Source: Bacteroidales bacterium (GTDB lineage: Bacteria; Bacteroidota; Bacteroidia; Bacteroidales; Lentimicrobiaceae). From it: 64,000 nucleotides of DNA. Of the stretch, positions 9,878-18,449 are shown one piece after another; within the stretch, counting starts at the first letter, position 1; every line of letters begins with the position of its first letter. The DNA lies in assembly GCA_016705005.1 (NCBI GenBank), contig JADIZB010000013.1, positions 1 through 64,000 on the forward strand, in the 5' to 3' direction. The position numbers and the translations under genes were made by a program. The notes below the pieces were generated by a model that did not search any database, was not told the DNA's origin, and was given only the letters and a program-made list of their open reading frames with translations.

Positions 9878-10549
9878 ATGGCAAACAGACTCATGGACCC
9901 CATCGGAAGGCTGATGGGATTAAGGTATAAATCACATCCGTGGCACGGAGTGGAGATCGGACCGGATGCACCTCAGATTATAACCTGTTATGTGGAAATG
10001 GTAACCACCGATACAGTTAAATATGAGGTAGATAAAGTATCAGGATATCTCAAGATTGATCGTCCTCAGAAGTACTCAAATGTACTGCCGGCTTTGTATG
10101 GTTTTATTCCGCAATCACTCTGCGGGAAAAAAGTTGCCGATTTTGCTGCGAGCAAATCAGGGAAAGAGGAAATTGTAGGTGACGGCGATCCGCTTGATGT
10201 TTGTATTCTGGCCGAGAAGAGTATTTCGCACGGCGACATCCTGGTTCAGGCCATCCCCATCGGCGGTTTCAGGATGATCGACGGAAACCAGGCCGATGAT
10301 AAAATCATCGCCGTTTTGAAAAATGATGCGGTTTATGGTGACTATACCGATTTTCAGCAGCTTCCTCCACTGATCGTCAACAGGTTGAAACACTATTTCC
10401 TCACGTATAAAGATCTTCCCGGGAACCAGCGCGATTGTGAAATAACACATACCTATGGACCAGAGGAAGCTCACCTGGTGATTAAGGCTTCAATGGAAGA
10501 TTACCGGCAAAAATTTGAAAACCTTGATATTTTGTTGTCTGAAGTTTAG
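9878..10549 (+). CDS. ppa: Inorganic pyrophosphatase
   Basis: Family I soluble pyrophosphatase, hydrolysing the PPi released by biosynthesis. The 223-residue protein has the family signature GDGDPLDVCIL near residues 105-115, whose three Asp residues bind the catalytic metals, plus the upstream substrate segment YGFIPQSLCG and the downstream DDKIIAV and LPPLIVNRLKHYFLTYKD segments. It is longer at the N-terminus than the 175-residue E. coli enzyme; similar extended forms occur in Bacteroidota. The start MANRLMDPIGRLMG follows a TACCTTTG promoter element closely. It is a single gene with a weak terminator-like hairpin after it. Confidence 0.96.
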   Translation: MANRLMDPIGRLMGLRYKSHPWHGVEIGPDAPQIITCYVEMVTTDTVKYEVDKVSGYLKIDRPQKYSNVLPALYGFIPQSLCGKKVADFAASKSGKEEIVGDGDPLDVCILAEKSISHGDILVQAIPIGGFRMIDGNQADDKIIAVLKNDAVYGDYTDFQQLPPLIVNRLKHYFLTYKDLPGNQRDCEITHTYGPEEAHLVIKASMEDYRQKFENLDILLSEV

Positions 10550-10575
10550 ACCCGGTCGTTACAAATCCAATTCGG

Positions 10576-10595
10576 AAGCCCGGATTTTCAGGCTT
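10576..10595 (+). terminator. Weak terminator-like hairpin after ppa
   Basis: AAGCC and GGCTT pair around a 10-base loop and are followed by TTCTT, 27 bases after the ppa stop. The stem is short, so this is tentative. Confidence 0.35.
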
Positions 10596-10599
10596 TTCT

Positions 10600-10607
10600 T
10601 AACTTTG
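10600..10607 (+). promoter_or_regulatory. Bacteroidota -7 element for the CoA-binding protein gene
   Basis: TAACTTTG matches TAnnTTTG and lies 19 bases before the ATG at 10627, a spacing typical of Bacteroidota promoters with short leaders. Confidence 0.5.
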
Positions 10608-10626
10608 CACAATCAATTTCCGGCCG

Positions 10627-11004
10627 ATGTCTGAGCATACCCACAAAAAGACCATGGTTTTGGGTGCCAGTGCAAACCCTGACAGATATTCAAACATCTG
10701 CATCAACGATCTTGTGTTGTATCACTACCCGGTTGTCGCCATCGGACTGCGTGAGGGCGAAGTCGCCGGAGTGACCATTCAGAAAGGATTTCCAGTTGTG
10801 GACGATGTTCATACGGTAACGATGTATATTGGCCCCCAGAACCAGGAACAATACATTCATTACATATTGGAAGTAATAAAACCCAGGCGGATTATCTTCA
10901 ATCCGGGCACATGGAACCAGGAGTTTGCCGATAAAGCGAGAGAGCTGGAAATCAAGGTTGAAAGCAAATGTACCTTACTCATGCTGGGTGGAGGCTATTA
11001 TTAA
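10627..11004 (+). CDS. CoA-binding domain protein (YccU family)
   Basis: A 125-residue single-domain Rossmann protein. The N-terminus has the nucleotide-binding turn VLGASANPDRYS, the middle has VVDDVHTVTMYI, and the C-terminus has RRIIFNPGTWNQEF and LLMLGGGYY. This is the layout of the small CoA-binding proteins related to the N-terminal part of succinyl-CoA synthetase alpha. The family binds CoA or a related nucleotide; no reaction is established for these stand-alone forms. It has its own promoter element and no close partner: ppa ends 78 bases upstream and the next gene starts 139 bases downstream. Family assignment is secure, function open. Confidence 0.85.
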   Translation: MSEHTHKKTMVLGASANPDRYSNICINDLVLYHYPVVAIGLREGEVAGVTIQKGFPVVDDVHTVTMYIGPQNQEQYIHYILEVIKPRRIIFNPGTWNQEFADKARELEIKVESKCTLLMLGGGYY

Positions 11005-11142
11005 ACGGCCAATCGCATTTCCTTCACACGAAAATCGCTCTTTTTGCGTTATCAGGCTGTTGAAAGCATAAAAATCTGTAATTTAGCCCTCTTAAATAGT
11101 CACCCGGCAACCTGTTAGTGTTGTTTAATTTACCTCCCAGGT

Positions 11143-12441
11143 ATGATGAAGCGTTTCGCAAAAACCTTTCCCGTTTATCTTATATCAATATTCATAGTTG
11201 CATTTCACGGCCATTCTTCTTTTGCCCAGGATGCTTCAACCGGAATTCAGGGAGGCATTGTGTGTCCTTACAGTGAATTCACCACACCCATTTTGGTAAC
11301 AGGCCTTCAGGATATTGATTCGGTTTCACTCACCCTGAGTTATCCTGCACAAACAGTGACCTACGAAGGTTTCGGGCAAATCAACGGACAATTGCAATCC
11401 GGATTTCTTACTGTAAACCAGGTAGATACTACGGTCAGAATAACATGGCATTCAGCAGCACCGATCAGCATATCTGACGGAACACTTTTAAGTCTTACAT
11501 TTACTACTGGCAACGAACCCGGATCACTTTCCTGGGACGGAGCAACCTGTTATTACCGTAAATCGGATGGAACTGCCCTGGTTTCAACCTATACAGGCGA
11601 CGAGATTTCCTTTCATCCGGCCATGAATGTGATCATCGAAGAAAACCGCAAGACCTGTGCCGGACAATGCGAAGCCAACATCGTTGCCTTTGTATCAGGT
11701 GGCCTGATGCCTTATGAATATCTCTGGAATGGGTTACCCATGACCAATAACGGCGACAACGGGGTAAAGGAAAATGCCTGTGGCGGCATCAACAACCTGA
11801 AAATATCCGATGCAAACCTTTGTGTTCTTGATTCCAACTATGTGGTCTCAGAATTACCTGCAACACAAATTGAGGTTGAAACCTCTCCTGACACTGTTTA
11901 TCTGGAAAATCCGGTCGTCAATTTTTCATTTACCGAAAATCCCGATATCGTCCGTTGGGAATGGGATTTCGGAGATGGGTCTCCCAAATCAAGAGAACAG
12001 AGCCCCATTCACAAATATGAATTGAAATTATTCCCTTTTGATGCGGATTCTACCAAGAATTTCTATGAGGTCAAGCTTGAAGCTGTCAATAATCAGGGCT
12101 GTGATACACTGATCATTGTTAAAATTCCAATTTCAGATGTAGAGCTTTTTATTCCGAATGTTTTTACCCCGCCCACCGATCCGAACGGTTTTTTCAGGAT
12201 TGCCAAGGCGAACACCGGATCCTCAGGAAGTGAATATGTGCCGGTTACCTATGAATACCAGCGGCTGGAGTTGTTCGTCCTTGATCGCTGGGGAAGGAAG
12301 GTGTTCGACGACAGCAATTACCAGAACGACTGGGATGGCGACAACCTGCCCGATGGCACTTATTATTACAAACTCAATACTTATGGGTATTTCCGGAACA
12401 GAACCTATACCGGGGCTGTAACCATTATCCGGGAGAAATAA
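11143..12441 (+). CDS. Secreted protein with PKD and gliding-motility (T9SS type B) C-terminal domain
   Basis: A 432-residue exported protein. Residues 1-29 form a signal peptide ending HGHSSFAQD. Residues about 45-140 look like a cohesin-type beta domain (SVSLTLSYPAQTVTYEGF, then SDGTLLSLTFTTG). Residues about 240-330 are a PKD domain with WEWDFGDGSP. The last 95 residues are the gliding-motility-associated C-terminal domain: FIPNVFTPP..DPNGFF, LELFVLDRWGRKVFDD, DGDNLPDGTYYYKL, ending TGAVTIIREK. That domain directs proteins through the type IX secretion system to the outer surface, so a surface or matrix role is likely; the ligand is unknown. Confidence 0.9.
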   Translation: MMKRFAKTFPVYLISIFIVAFHGHSSFAQDASTGIQGGIVCPYSEFTTPILVTGLQDIDSVSLTLSYPAQTVTYEGFGQINGQLQSGFLTVNQVDTTVRITWHSAAPISISDGTLLSLTFTTGNEPGSLSWDGATCYYRKSDGTALVSTYTGDEISFHPAMNVIIEENRKTCAGQCEANIVAFVSGGLMPYEYLWNGLPMTNNGDNGVKENACGGINNLKISDANLCVLDSNYVVSELPATQIEVETSPDTVYLENPVVNFSFTENPDIVRWEWDFGDGSPKSREQSPIHKYELKLFPFDADSTKNFYEVKLEAVNNQGCDTLIIVKIPISDVELFIPNVFTPPTDPNGFFRIAKANTGSSGSEYVPVTYEYQRLELFVLDRWGRKVFDDSNYQNDWDGDNLPDGTYYYKLNTYGYFRNRTYTGAVTIIREK

Positions 12442-12573
12442 CAGGGAGTTGTGAGTAATGAGTGATGAGTTTTGAGTGAAAATTGTAAACCTTCTTTATC
12501 ACTCCGTTCTCATGAGGCAAGTTGTCATTCGTAATCTTAGTTGGCAATTAACAGCAGGCAGTTGGCAGTAAGC

Positions 12574-12607
12574 AGTTAACAGTTAACAGTTAACAGTTAA
12601 CAGTTTT
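12574..12607. repeat. Heptamer microsatellite (AGTTAAC)n
   Basis: Almost five tandem copies of CAGTTAA in the spacer after the gliding-motility-type gene, preceded by related degenerate copies (GCAGTTGGCAGTAAGCAG). It is a simple-sequence repeat, probably formed by replication slippage. Confidence 0.8.
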
Positions 12608-12635
12608 ATATCATATTTGCCCAACAAGTAAATCG

Positions 12636-12669
12636 CAATTCGTAATTCGTCATTCGTAATTCGTAATTC
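12636..12669. repeat. Short repeat (ATTCGTA)n
   Basis: AATTCG occurs four times in near-tandem array (CAATTCGTAATTCGTCATTC, then GTAATTCGTAATTC), ending at the stop of the downstream TM1266-type gene. Such arrays are common between Bacteroidota genes. Confidence 0.75.
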
Positions 12670-12939
12670 CTACACGTTTTCCCTCCTGAAATCCATCCTG
12701 TTGACTTCAATCTTATCGATACTCCTGAGTTCGTTTTCCATTTTCTCCCATTCCGATGGCTCTCCCGACAATTCAAGGATAATTAATCCACCGGCCCCCT
12801 GAATTCCCTCTTCCTCCAGGTCGTTGATCCCAAGCCGGGTGCGGATGGAACAACCGTAACGGGTGAGTACTTTCTGAACTGCAGCTGCAACCTCTGTCCG
12901 GTTGCTTACATTCACTCCCAGTATTCTTGTAATGGCCAT
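12670..12939 (-). CDS. TM1266-family iron-only hydrogenase system regulator (second of a tandem pair)
   Basis: An 89-residue ACT-like protein starting MAITRILGVNVSNR. It has the family's NRTEVAAAVQKVLTRYGC..IRTRLG segment and a C-terminal LIILELSG stretch. The family is named after Thermotoga maritima TM1266 and is associated with FeFe-hydrogenase maturation genes; a regulatory role is proposed from the NikR-like ACT fold, without a DNA-binding domain. I chose the ATG at 12939 because a longer reading would overlap the neighbouring paralogue. It lies 13 bases after that paralogue and downstream of hydG, so all three are probably co-transcribed. Confidence 0.85.
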   Translation of the reverse strand: MAITRILGVNVSNRTEVAAAVQKVLTRYGCSIRTRLGINDLEEEGIQGAGGLIILELSGEPSEWEKMENELRSIDKIEVNRMDFRRENV

Positions 12940-12952
12940 TGTTTCCTGACTT

Positions 12953-13210
12953 TTAAAGTAAAAACGACATTTTCTGCATCTCAACCCCGCCGATTTCTGC
13001 AATATCCGATTCAAAAGCGGACCATTCCTCCATGTTGCCTGATAACTGCAGGATAATTACCCCGGCTCTGCTGCAGGTATTGGCGTTCAGTTCATGAAAG
13101 CCCAGCCGTGAGCGGATCAGATGAGCATATTTTGTCAAAGTTAACTGTACTCGTCCGGCTTCCTTGATCCTGTCTCTGATCAGCAGCCCGATGATTCTGG
13201 TTTCTTTCAT
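12953..13210 (-). CDS. TM1266-family iron-only hydrogenase system regulator (first of a tandem pair)
   Basis: An 85-residue ACT-like protein, MKETRIIGLLIRDR, with LTKYAHLIRSRLGFHELN and a C-terminal VIILQLSGNMEEW stretch that aligns with the next gene (LIILELSGEPSEW). The two share the same layout but have diverged clearly, so the duplication is not recent. Family members are found beside hydE and hydG in anaerobes. The 175-base gap from the hydG stop contains short repeats and a small GC hairpin, so transcription may be uncoupled from hydG. Function is inferred from family and context only. Confidence 0.85.
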   Translation of the reverse strand: MKETRIIGLLIRDRIKEAGRVQLTLTKYAHLIRSRLGFHELNANTCSRAGVIILQLSGNMEEWSAFESDIAEIGGVEMQKMSFLL

Positions 13211-13310
13211 TTTTCAGGACTTATTTAAATCTATTTTATTTAATTCGATCTTTATCTCATCAACAACCCAGTGGAATTAAACCGGAACTTTGCACCCGCA
13301 AAGGCGGGTA

Positions 13311-13385
13311 AACTTAGCACTTTGTACTTTGTACTTTCCACTTTGAACTTTGCACTTTGAGCTTTAAACTTTGCTCTTTGAGCTT
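13311..13385. repeat. Degenerate ACTTTG repeat with adjacent hairpin, after hydG
   Basis: About ten copies of (A/G)CTTTG with 1-4 base spacers lie directly beside the hydG stop codon. Next to them ACCCGC and GCGGGT (13294-13309) form a six-pair hairpin with a 4-base loop, 77 bases after the stop on the hydG strand; it lacks a T-tract, so termination there is uncertain. Confidence 0.6.
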
Positions 13386-14822
13386 CTAAAAATACAAATC
13401 CCGTTCCCCCGACTGTACCCTCAGCAAGCGAATCCTCAGTTCGTTAATATTCACTGAATCCTCATGCATCTGCAAATCCTCAAGATTCTTTTCAATCACT
13501 TCCCATCCTTTTTTCTTTGTATCGGCCGGGGCATAATCTTCCAGGTATTCGGCCAGGGTCAGCATGGCATTCGGCGAACAGAATCGTTTGATAAAGCCGG
13601 GAACGGAAAACTCCATAAAATGCTCACCTGTTCTTCCTCTTCTGTAACAAGCCGTGCAGAAGGAAGGGAGAAAGTCGTTGCTGACCAGCTCATCTATAAT
13701 CTCGTTCAGTGAACGGTTATCATTGATCTGAAACTGTTCCTTGTTAAGGTCCTGTTCCTCATTGACCGAGTCGGAGTATGATCCCAGTTCAAGTTTTGTG
13801 CCTCCGTCAATCTGCGAAACCCCGAACTGTATGACTTCATGCCTCAGCTTTGCATTTTCGCGGGCTGTCAGGATCATTCCCGTGTAGGGTACGGCCAACC
13901 TCAGGATAGCAACCAGCCTGGCAAAATCTTCATCACTGACGGTGTAATCTTCACCCATATCAAGTTTGGAAGCGTTCTGGATTCTCGGGAAGGAGATGGT
14001 ATGAGGGCCAACATGGTAACAAGCTTCAAGGTGATTGGTATGCCTGACCAATCCAAGAACTTCATAGCGCCAGTCATATAATCCGAAGAGTGCACCTATG
14101 CCTACATCGTCAATACCTGCTTCCTGGGCGCGATCTAACCCCGTAAGCCTGTAATCAAAATCACGTTTCTTCCCGCCAAGGTGATAGGTTTTATAAGCTT
14201 CCGGATGATAGGTCTCCTGGAAAATCTGGTAGGTGCCGATCGCTGCTTCTTTTACAATCCTGAAACCTTCAATTTCAAGAGGAGCTGCATTGATGTTGAC
14301 ACGGCGGATTTCACCCGGACCTTTCTTTACACCGTAAACAGTTTTCACAGTATGGGCAATGTATTCAGGAGAATACTCCGGATGCTCACCGTACACCAGG
14401 ATAAGACGCTTCTGACCATTATCCTCAAGGGCTTCTACTTCCCTGATCAACTCCTGATCCGACAGTGTTTTACGCACAGCTTCCTTGTTCGATGCTCTGA
14501 AACCACAGTATTTGCAATTGTTGGTGCACTTGTTACCTACATATAGCGGAGCAAACAGAACAATGCGGTTGCCATAAACCTTCTTCTTCAGTTCACGGGC
14601 CCCCTCTTTAATTAATTCTATAAGTCCGGGATCGTTCGCGTTGATAAGTACTGCTGTTTCCTTAAGTGTCAGTCGTTTCTTGTCAAGTGATTTGGCTATA
14701 ACTGCTTTCACTGAATCGGCATCCGACGCGGTGTGGTGGATATAATCCCATAATTCCTGCGGGTCAATAAATGGTTTCATCCGCTGGTCAGGAATGCTGC
14801 ATTTTTCAGGAGTAAAGATCAT
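13386..14822 (-). CDS. hydG: FeFe-hydrogenase H-cluster radical SAM maturase HydG
   Basis: HydG splits tyrosine to make the CO and CN ligands of the hydrogenase H-cluster. The 478-residue length is typical. The radical SAM cluster motif is C99-x3-C103-x2-C106 (CTNNCKYCGF), and the C-terminal auxiliary-cluster motif, specific for HydG over ThiH, is present as FCTACYRRGRTGEHF with a further Cys in FIKRFCSPN. An initiation at the second Met (residue 15) is possible, but the ATG at 14822 keeps the usual N-terminus. It is downstream of, and on the same strand as, the hydABC-rex operon, 117 bases after the metallo-hydrolase start-to-stop block. HydE and HydF, its partners, are not in this window. 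Confidence 0.97.
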   Translation of the reverse strand: MIFTPEKCSIPDQRMKPFIDPQELWDYIHHTASDADSVKAVIAKSLDKKRLTLKETAVLINANDPGLIELIKEGARELKKKVYGNRIVLFAPLYVGNKCTNNCKYCGFRASNKEAVRKTLSDQELIREVEALEDNGQKRLILVYGEHPEYSPEYIAHTVKTVYGVKKGPGEIRRVNINAAPLEIEGFRIVKEAAIGTYQIFQETYHPEAYKTYHLGGKKRDFDYRLTGLDRAQEAGIDDVGIGALFGLYDWRYEVLGLVRHTNHLEACYHVGPHTISFPRIQNASKLDMGEDYTVSDEDFARLVAILRLAVPYTGMILTARENAKLRHEVIQFGVSQIDGGTKLELGSYSDSVNEEQDLNKEQFQINDNRSLNEIIDELVSNDFLPSFCTACYRRGRTGEHFMEFSVPGFIKRFCSPNAMLTLAEYLEDYAPADTKKKGWEVIEKNLEDLQMHEDSVNINELRIRLLRVQSGERDLYF

Positions 14823-14938
14823 TATGTATTGATATTTAATACTTTGTAAAAAAAATGAAAGAAGTACAAAATTACTTCAATTTTATCCGTATTCCTAACC
14901 TGAAACCTTAATATTCAGGCAGACTTCCGGCCCGTTTA

Positions 14939-15724
14939 TTATACCCCGATGATGAGGTTGTCATACGCCAGATGAACATTTGAAGGTAGTTTCTTCTCCA
15001 CCTCTTCGTGCAATCCAAGAAAATGACTGATATGTGTCAGATATGCCCTTTCAGGCTCCAGTTCTTCAATCAAAGCCAATGCTTCACCCAGCGATAGGTG
15101 CGATATGTGTTTGGAATTTCTAAGGGCATTGAGAACCAATACTTTAGAACCTTTAATCTTAGGTTTTTCAGTTTCCGGTATCTGGCTGGCATCGGTGATG
15201 TAAGTCAGATCACCGATCCTGTACCCAAAAACAGGCAATTTATTATGCAGAACCTGCACCGGCTGAATACTGGTCTCGCCGATTGAGAATATTTCGTTGG
15301 TTATTTCGTGGATGGTGAGCTGAGGTGCTCCAAAATAACGGCTTTCCGAGAATATATAAGGAAATTCGGTTTGAATTGCCTCCATTACATTTTTCGATCC
15401 GTAGATGGGGATGTTTTTATTCAAAATGTAGTTAAAGGCCCTGATGTCATCAAGGCCGGCAATATGATCGCGATGTTCATGCGTAAAAATTACAGCATCG
15501 ATGTCTTCTACGTTTTGTTTCAGCATCTGGAACCTGAAGTCGGGTCCACAGTCAATAACAATACTCTGATTATCCACCCTTACAATAGCAGAAGTACGGA
15601 ATCTTTTATCACGGGCATCACCCGATTTGCAAACCTGACAATTGCAGGCAATAACCGGCACACCAATAGAAGTTCCGGTGCCCAGAAAGGTGATCTCAAT
15701 CGGTGATTTTCCGGAGTTCCCCAT
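14939..15724 (-). CDS. MBL-fold metallo-hydrolase (PhnP-like)
   Basis: A 261-residue metallo-beta-lactamase-fold hydrolase. It has the metal motif HEHRDHIAGLDD, a later THISH segment, and the N-terminal GTGTSIGVP followed by CNCQVC, the extra Cys-rich zinc site seen in PhnP-type phosphoribosyl cyclic phosphodiesterases. The true substrate cannot be told from sequence; the family also includes other cyclic-phosphate and RNA hydrolases. It starts three bases after the ribF stop and is the last gene of the tight minus-strand operon. A link to hydrogenase function is only positional. Confidence 0.85.
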   Translation of the reverse strand: MGNSGKSPIEITFLGTGTSIGVPVIACNCQVCKSGDARDKRFRTSAIVRVDNQSIVIDCGPDFRFQMLKQNVEDIDAVIFTHEHRDHIAGLDDIRAFNYILNKNIPIYGSKNVMEAIQTEFPYIFSESRYFGAPQLTIHEITNEIFSIGETSIQPVQVLHNKLPVFGYRIGDLTYITDASQIPETEKPKIKGSKVLVLNALRNSKHISHLSLGEALALIEELEPERAYLTHISHFLGLHEEVEKKLPSNVHLAYDNLIIGV

Positions 15725-15727
15725 AGC

Positions 15728-16669
15728 TCAGTATATAAGTTCTTCAACCTCAATCAGATCAGCATCAAGCTGACGACGCATCTGCCCGGGATCAGTAAAC
15801 TGAAGTTCATCGCGGATACGCTTGGCAAAGAACACAGTTGCTGTCTTACCCTTAAGATTATGTATCTCTTCGAACAAATGAAGGTCTATCATGATATCTT
15901 CGATTTTCCTGACTTCAACAGGCAATGAATTTTTTATATTCAGGATCCCCTTGTAAAACTCACCGTCGATTAGCACATTTACCGCATACACTCCGTCGTT
16001 CGGAACAAGTTTGTTCTCTTCTTCAATCTTAACACGAAGGGTTGGGAAATTCATTGACCTGCAGGTTACACTGCCTTCAAAGAGCTCGCTGATGATGATG
16101 TAATGATGGTCGAGATAGGCATTTGCCCGCTGAATACGCCCTTCGAGCAAAGCTTTCCGAATAAGGGTCGAACTAACAGTCTCGTTGTGTATATCCTGTT
16201 CAGGAATTTCTTCTACTCCAAAATTATAATACTGGCCAAGCTCATACAGATAGTCGAAATTGCCTTCACGGTTATGGCCGAAATGATGGTTAAATCCGAT
16301 AATCACTTTTTTGGCATTCAGTTTACCTACCAGGATATTTCTGATGAAGTCGATGGAGGAAATTTCGGAGAATTCCCTGGTAAAATTTAAGATAAACAGA
16401 TTGTCAAGTCCGGTTTTACGTAACAGTTCTATCTTCTCTCGTTGTGAGTTGATCAGCAAAAGCGTTTTTCCAGCAGTGTCGGGAAACAGGACTTTGCGCG
16501 GATGTGGATGAAAAGTGATCAATACCGATTCGCCATCAATGGTGCCGGCGATTTCACGCAACCGGCCAAGGATGGTTTTGTGACCAATGTGAACCCCGTC
16601 GAACGAACCTGTTGTAACTACCGGATTTCTGATTTGCCCGATGTTCTCGAGGTTATAGTAGATTTTCAT
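15728..16669 (-). CDS. ribF: RibF-type FAD synthetase with degenerate riboflavin-kinase domain
   Basis: Bifunctional RibF enzymes phosphorylate riboflavin to FMN and adenylate FMN to FAD. The N-terminal FAD-synthetase part is intact (GSFDGVHIGHK near 22-32, ITFHPHPRKVLFP, then NHHFGHNREGN). The C-terminal kinase domain is recognisable (LVPNDGVYAVNVLIDG) but its signature is altered: the PTAN core reads FPTLRV, NIGxRPT reads NIKNSLP, and the EVHLF catalytic segment reads DLHLF. The kinase activity may be weak or lost, which is inference. The 313-residue length is normal. It lies 9 bases after rex; the link to flavin supply for the FMN-bearing HydB is plausible. Confidence 0.88.
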   Translation of the reverse strand: MKIYYNLENIGQIRNPVVTTGSFDGVHIGHKTILGRLREIAGTIDGESVLITFHPHPRKVLFPDTAGKTLLLINSQREKIELLRKTGLDNLFILNFTREFSEISSIDFIRNILVGKLNAKKVIIGFNHHFGHNREGNFDYLYELGQYYNFGVEEIPEQDIHNETVSSTLIRKALLEGRIQRANAYLDHHYIIISELFEGSVTCRSMNFPTLRVKIEEENKLVPNDGVYAVNVLIDGEFYKGILNIKNSLPVEVRKIEDIMIDLHLFEEIHNLKGKTATVFFAKRIRDELQFTDPGQMRRQLDADLIEVEELIY

Positions 16670-16678
16670 GCTAACGAA

Positions 16679-17302
16679 TTAAGCCTTTTTTACAAAATAG
16701 GCGATTTTTTCCAGCATAGTAATCATGTCATATTCCTGAAGGTAAACGTGCGTAGGAACATTCAGGGCCTTGGGTGAAAAGTTTAGGATTCCCCTGATGC
16801 CTGCCATAACCAGTTGCTCGGCAACCTGCGGCGCAGCTTCTCCGGGAACAGAAATTACAGCGACCGATATGCCTTCCTTACGGATGATGTCAGCCATCTG
16901 GTCAATGTGATAACACTGCACACCCGCATATATCTTGTCGATTTTCTCAGGATTGTTGTCGAACGCGGCCACAATCATCAGCTTGGTCCGTTTTCCACTG
17001 AAATAACCCATGATGGCCCGGCCCAGGTTACCGATTCCGATAACAGCTACTTTCTGCCCGTCGCGCGTATCAATGATTTTGCCGATAATTTCAATCAGCT
17101 CTTTTACATCATAGCCCTGTCTGAGTGTACCTGTATAACCGATGAGCATGATGTCACGCCTTACCTGAACTGCAGTGATATGGAGCAGGTTGGCGATTTC
17201 GTGCGAGAAAATATGCTGCTTACCCCCGGACTGATAATTCATAAGGGCCCGCCTGTATTGGCTGAGTCTTTCTACGGTTTTATCGGGTAGTTTTTTGTTC
17301 AT
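16679..17302 (-). CDS. rex: Redox-sensing transcriptional repressor Rex
   Basis: Rex binds DNA when NADH/NAD+ is low and lets go when NADH rises, opening fermentative and hydrogenase genes. The 207-residue protein has an N-terminal winged helix (residues about 5-80; recognition region ITAVQVRRDIMLIG) and a C-terminal Rossmann domain with VIGIGNLGRA near 87-96 and the domain-swap helix near the end (YDMITMLEKIAYFV). I chose the ATG at 17302: the longer in-frame start would overlap the upstream kinase gene. It sits inside the operon headed by hydC, and two TGTTA-N6-TAACA sites lie upstream of that operon, so autoregulation together with hydABC is likely. Confidence 0.96.
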   Translation of the reverse strand: MNKKLPDKTVERLSQYRRALMNYQSGGKQHIFSHEIANLLHITAVQVRRDIMLIGYTGTLRQGYDVKELIEIIGKIIDTRDGQKVAVIGIGNLGRAIMGYFSGKRTKLMIVAAFDNNPEKIDKIYAGVQCYHIDQMADIIRKEGISVAVISVPGEAAPQVAEQLVMAGIRGILNFSPKALNVPTHVYLQEYDMITMLEKIAYFVKKA

Positions 17303-17315
17303 ATTGATTTTTTTT

Positions 17316-18446
17316 TCAGGTTTGAGCGTTAACGGGGATCGTAATGGTGAATGTAGTACCCTTGTCAGGAACACTCTGAACATCTATTTCACCATGGTAC
17401 ATGTCGACAATCTTCTTTAATATTGAAAGTCCGAGACCGGATCCCGTAATATTTTTGGTTTTCTGGTTCTTTATCCTGACAAAATCCTGGAATAATCTGG
17501 CCTTTTCCTCATCTGTCATGCCAATGCCCGAATCAGAAACCTGTAAAACTACAGCATCTTTTTTCGATTCAATGAATACATCTACCCGGCCTCCGTTCCT
17601 GTTATACTTAACGGCATTTGAAATCAGATTATTGAAAATAATCTCAATCTCATTCGGATCCGCATCCATCATGATCTTCTCTTTCGTATTCAGATAGATG
17701 TCAACATCTTTCTGAATGGAGTAAGGGCGCATGGTATCGATCGAGATCTGTGCAATACCGGTAATATTAACCGACTCCAGGTGTTGGACAGGTTTTCCGG
17801 ATTCAATTTTTGTCAGATCAAGTAAATCCATAATCAGGCTCCGCATGCCTTTGATCCGTTCCTGCATCCGGTCGATCATTTCCTGGTAAGCAGCCATATC
17901 ATCGCCAAATTGGCGGTCGTTCATCATTTTTACATATCCTTCAATGGCATTGATCGGTGCTTTTAATTCATGCGAAAGGACCGACAGAAACTGGAACCTG
18001 ATAAGTTTTCCCTCCTTGTTCATCTTCTGGGTCATCCTTTTCAGAAAGAGCTGCTTGGTAATGTTCTCGATAGAACCCCGCAATTCCTGTGGTGTAAAAG
18101 GCTTTGGTATAAAGTCATATGCTCCGTCACGGGTGGCTTTTACAGCCAGTTCCAAAGAGGCATACGAGGTTATCATAACAACAACAATATCATAAAGCTT
18201 CTTTTTAACATACTCCAGCACTTCAACACCCTGAATTCCGGGAAGTTTATTATCAAGCAATATGATGTCAGGCATCTCCCTGTCGATGATCTCAATGCCA
18301 TCTTCCCCGGTAGCCGCTTCAAGAACAACAAATTCAATGTGCTCATCCATAAATGGATAATCCACTTTAAAATTCTGAAGAATACGCCTTGTGCCCATCC
18401 TGATGCCTGGTTCATCGTCAACTACCAGAATCTTGTATTCAGCCAT
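17316..18446 (-). CDS. Response regulator receiver-histidine kinase hybrid
   Basis: A 376-residue soluble two-component protein with no membrane segment. Residues 1-130 are a receiver domain (ILVVDDEPG, phospho-acceptor Asp in IILLDNKLPG, Lys in FIPKPFTP). A short coiled coil leads to a HisKA domain (FLSVLSHELKAPINAIEGY, phospho-His near 160) and an ATPase domain with NLISNAVKYN, VSDSGIGM and GSGLGLSI. A receiver in front of a kinase suggests that phosphorylation by another kinase tunes this one. The upstream receiver gene ends three bases before it and rex begins 13 bases after it. Its input is probably the hydrogenase-kinase fusion two genes upstream; this is inference from gene order. Confidence 0.92.
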   Translation of the reverse strand: MAEYKILVVDDEPGIRMGTRRILQNFKVDYPFMDEHIEFVVLEAATGEDGIEIIDREMPDIILLDNKLPGIQGVEVLEYVKKKLYDIVVVMITSYASLELAVKATRDGAYDFIPKPFTPQELRGSIENITKQLFLKRMTQKMNKEGKLIRFQFLSVLSHELKAPINAIEGYVKMMNDRQFGDDMAAYQEMIDRMQERIKGMRSLIMDLLDLTKIESGKPVQHLESVNITGIAQISIDTMRPYSIQKDVDIYLNTKEKIMMDADPNEIEIIFNNLISNAVKYNRNGGRVDVFIESKKDAVVLQVSDSGIGMTDEEKARLFQDFVRIKNQKTKNITGSGLGLSILKKIVDMYHGEIDVQSVPDKGTTFTITIPVNAQT

Positions 18447-18449
18447 CGG

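Noticed and set aside
12574..12607. AGTTAAC repeats as Rex operators
   Set aside because: On the reverse strand they give TGTTA and TAAC halves, but with a 5-base spacing and no complete TAACA in register; they are a microsatellite.
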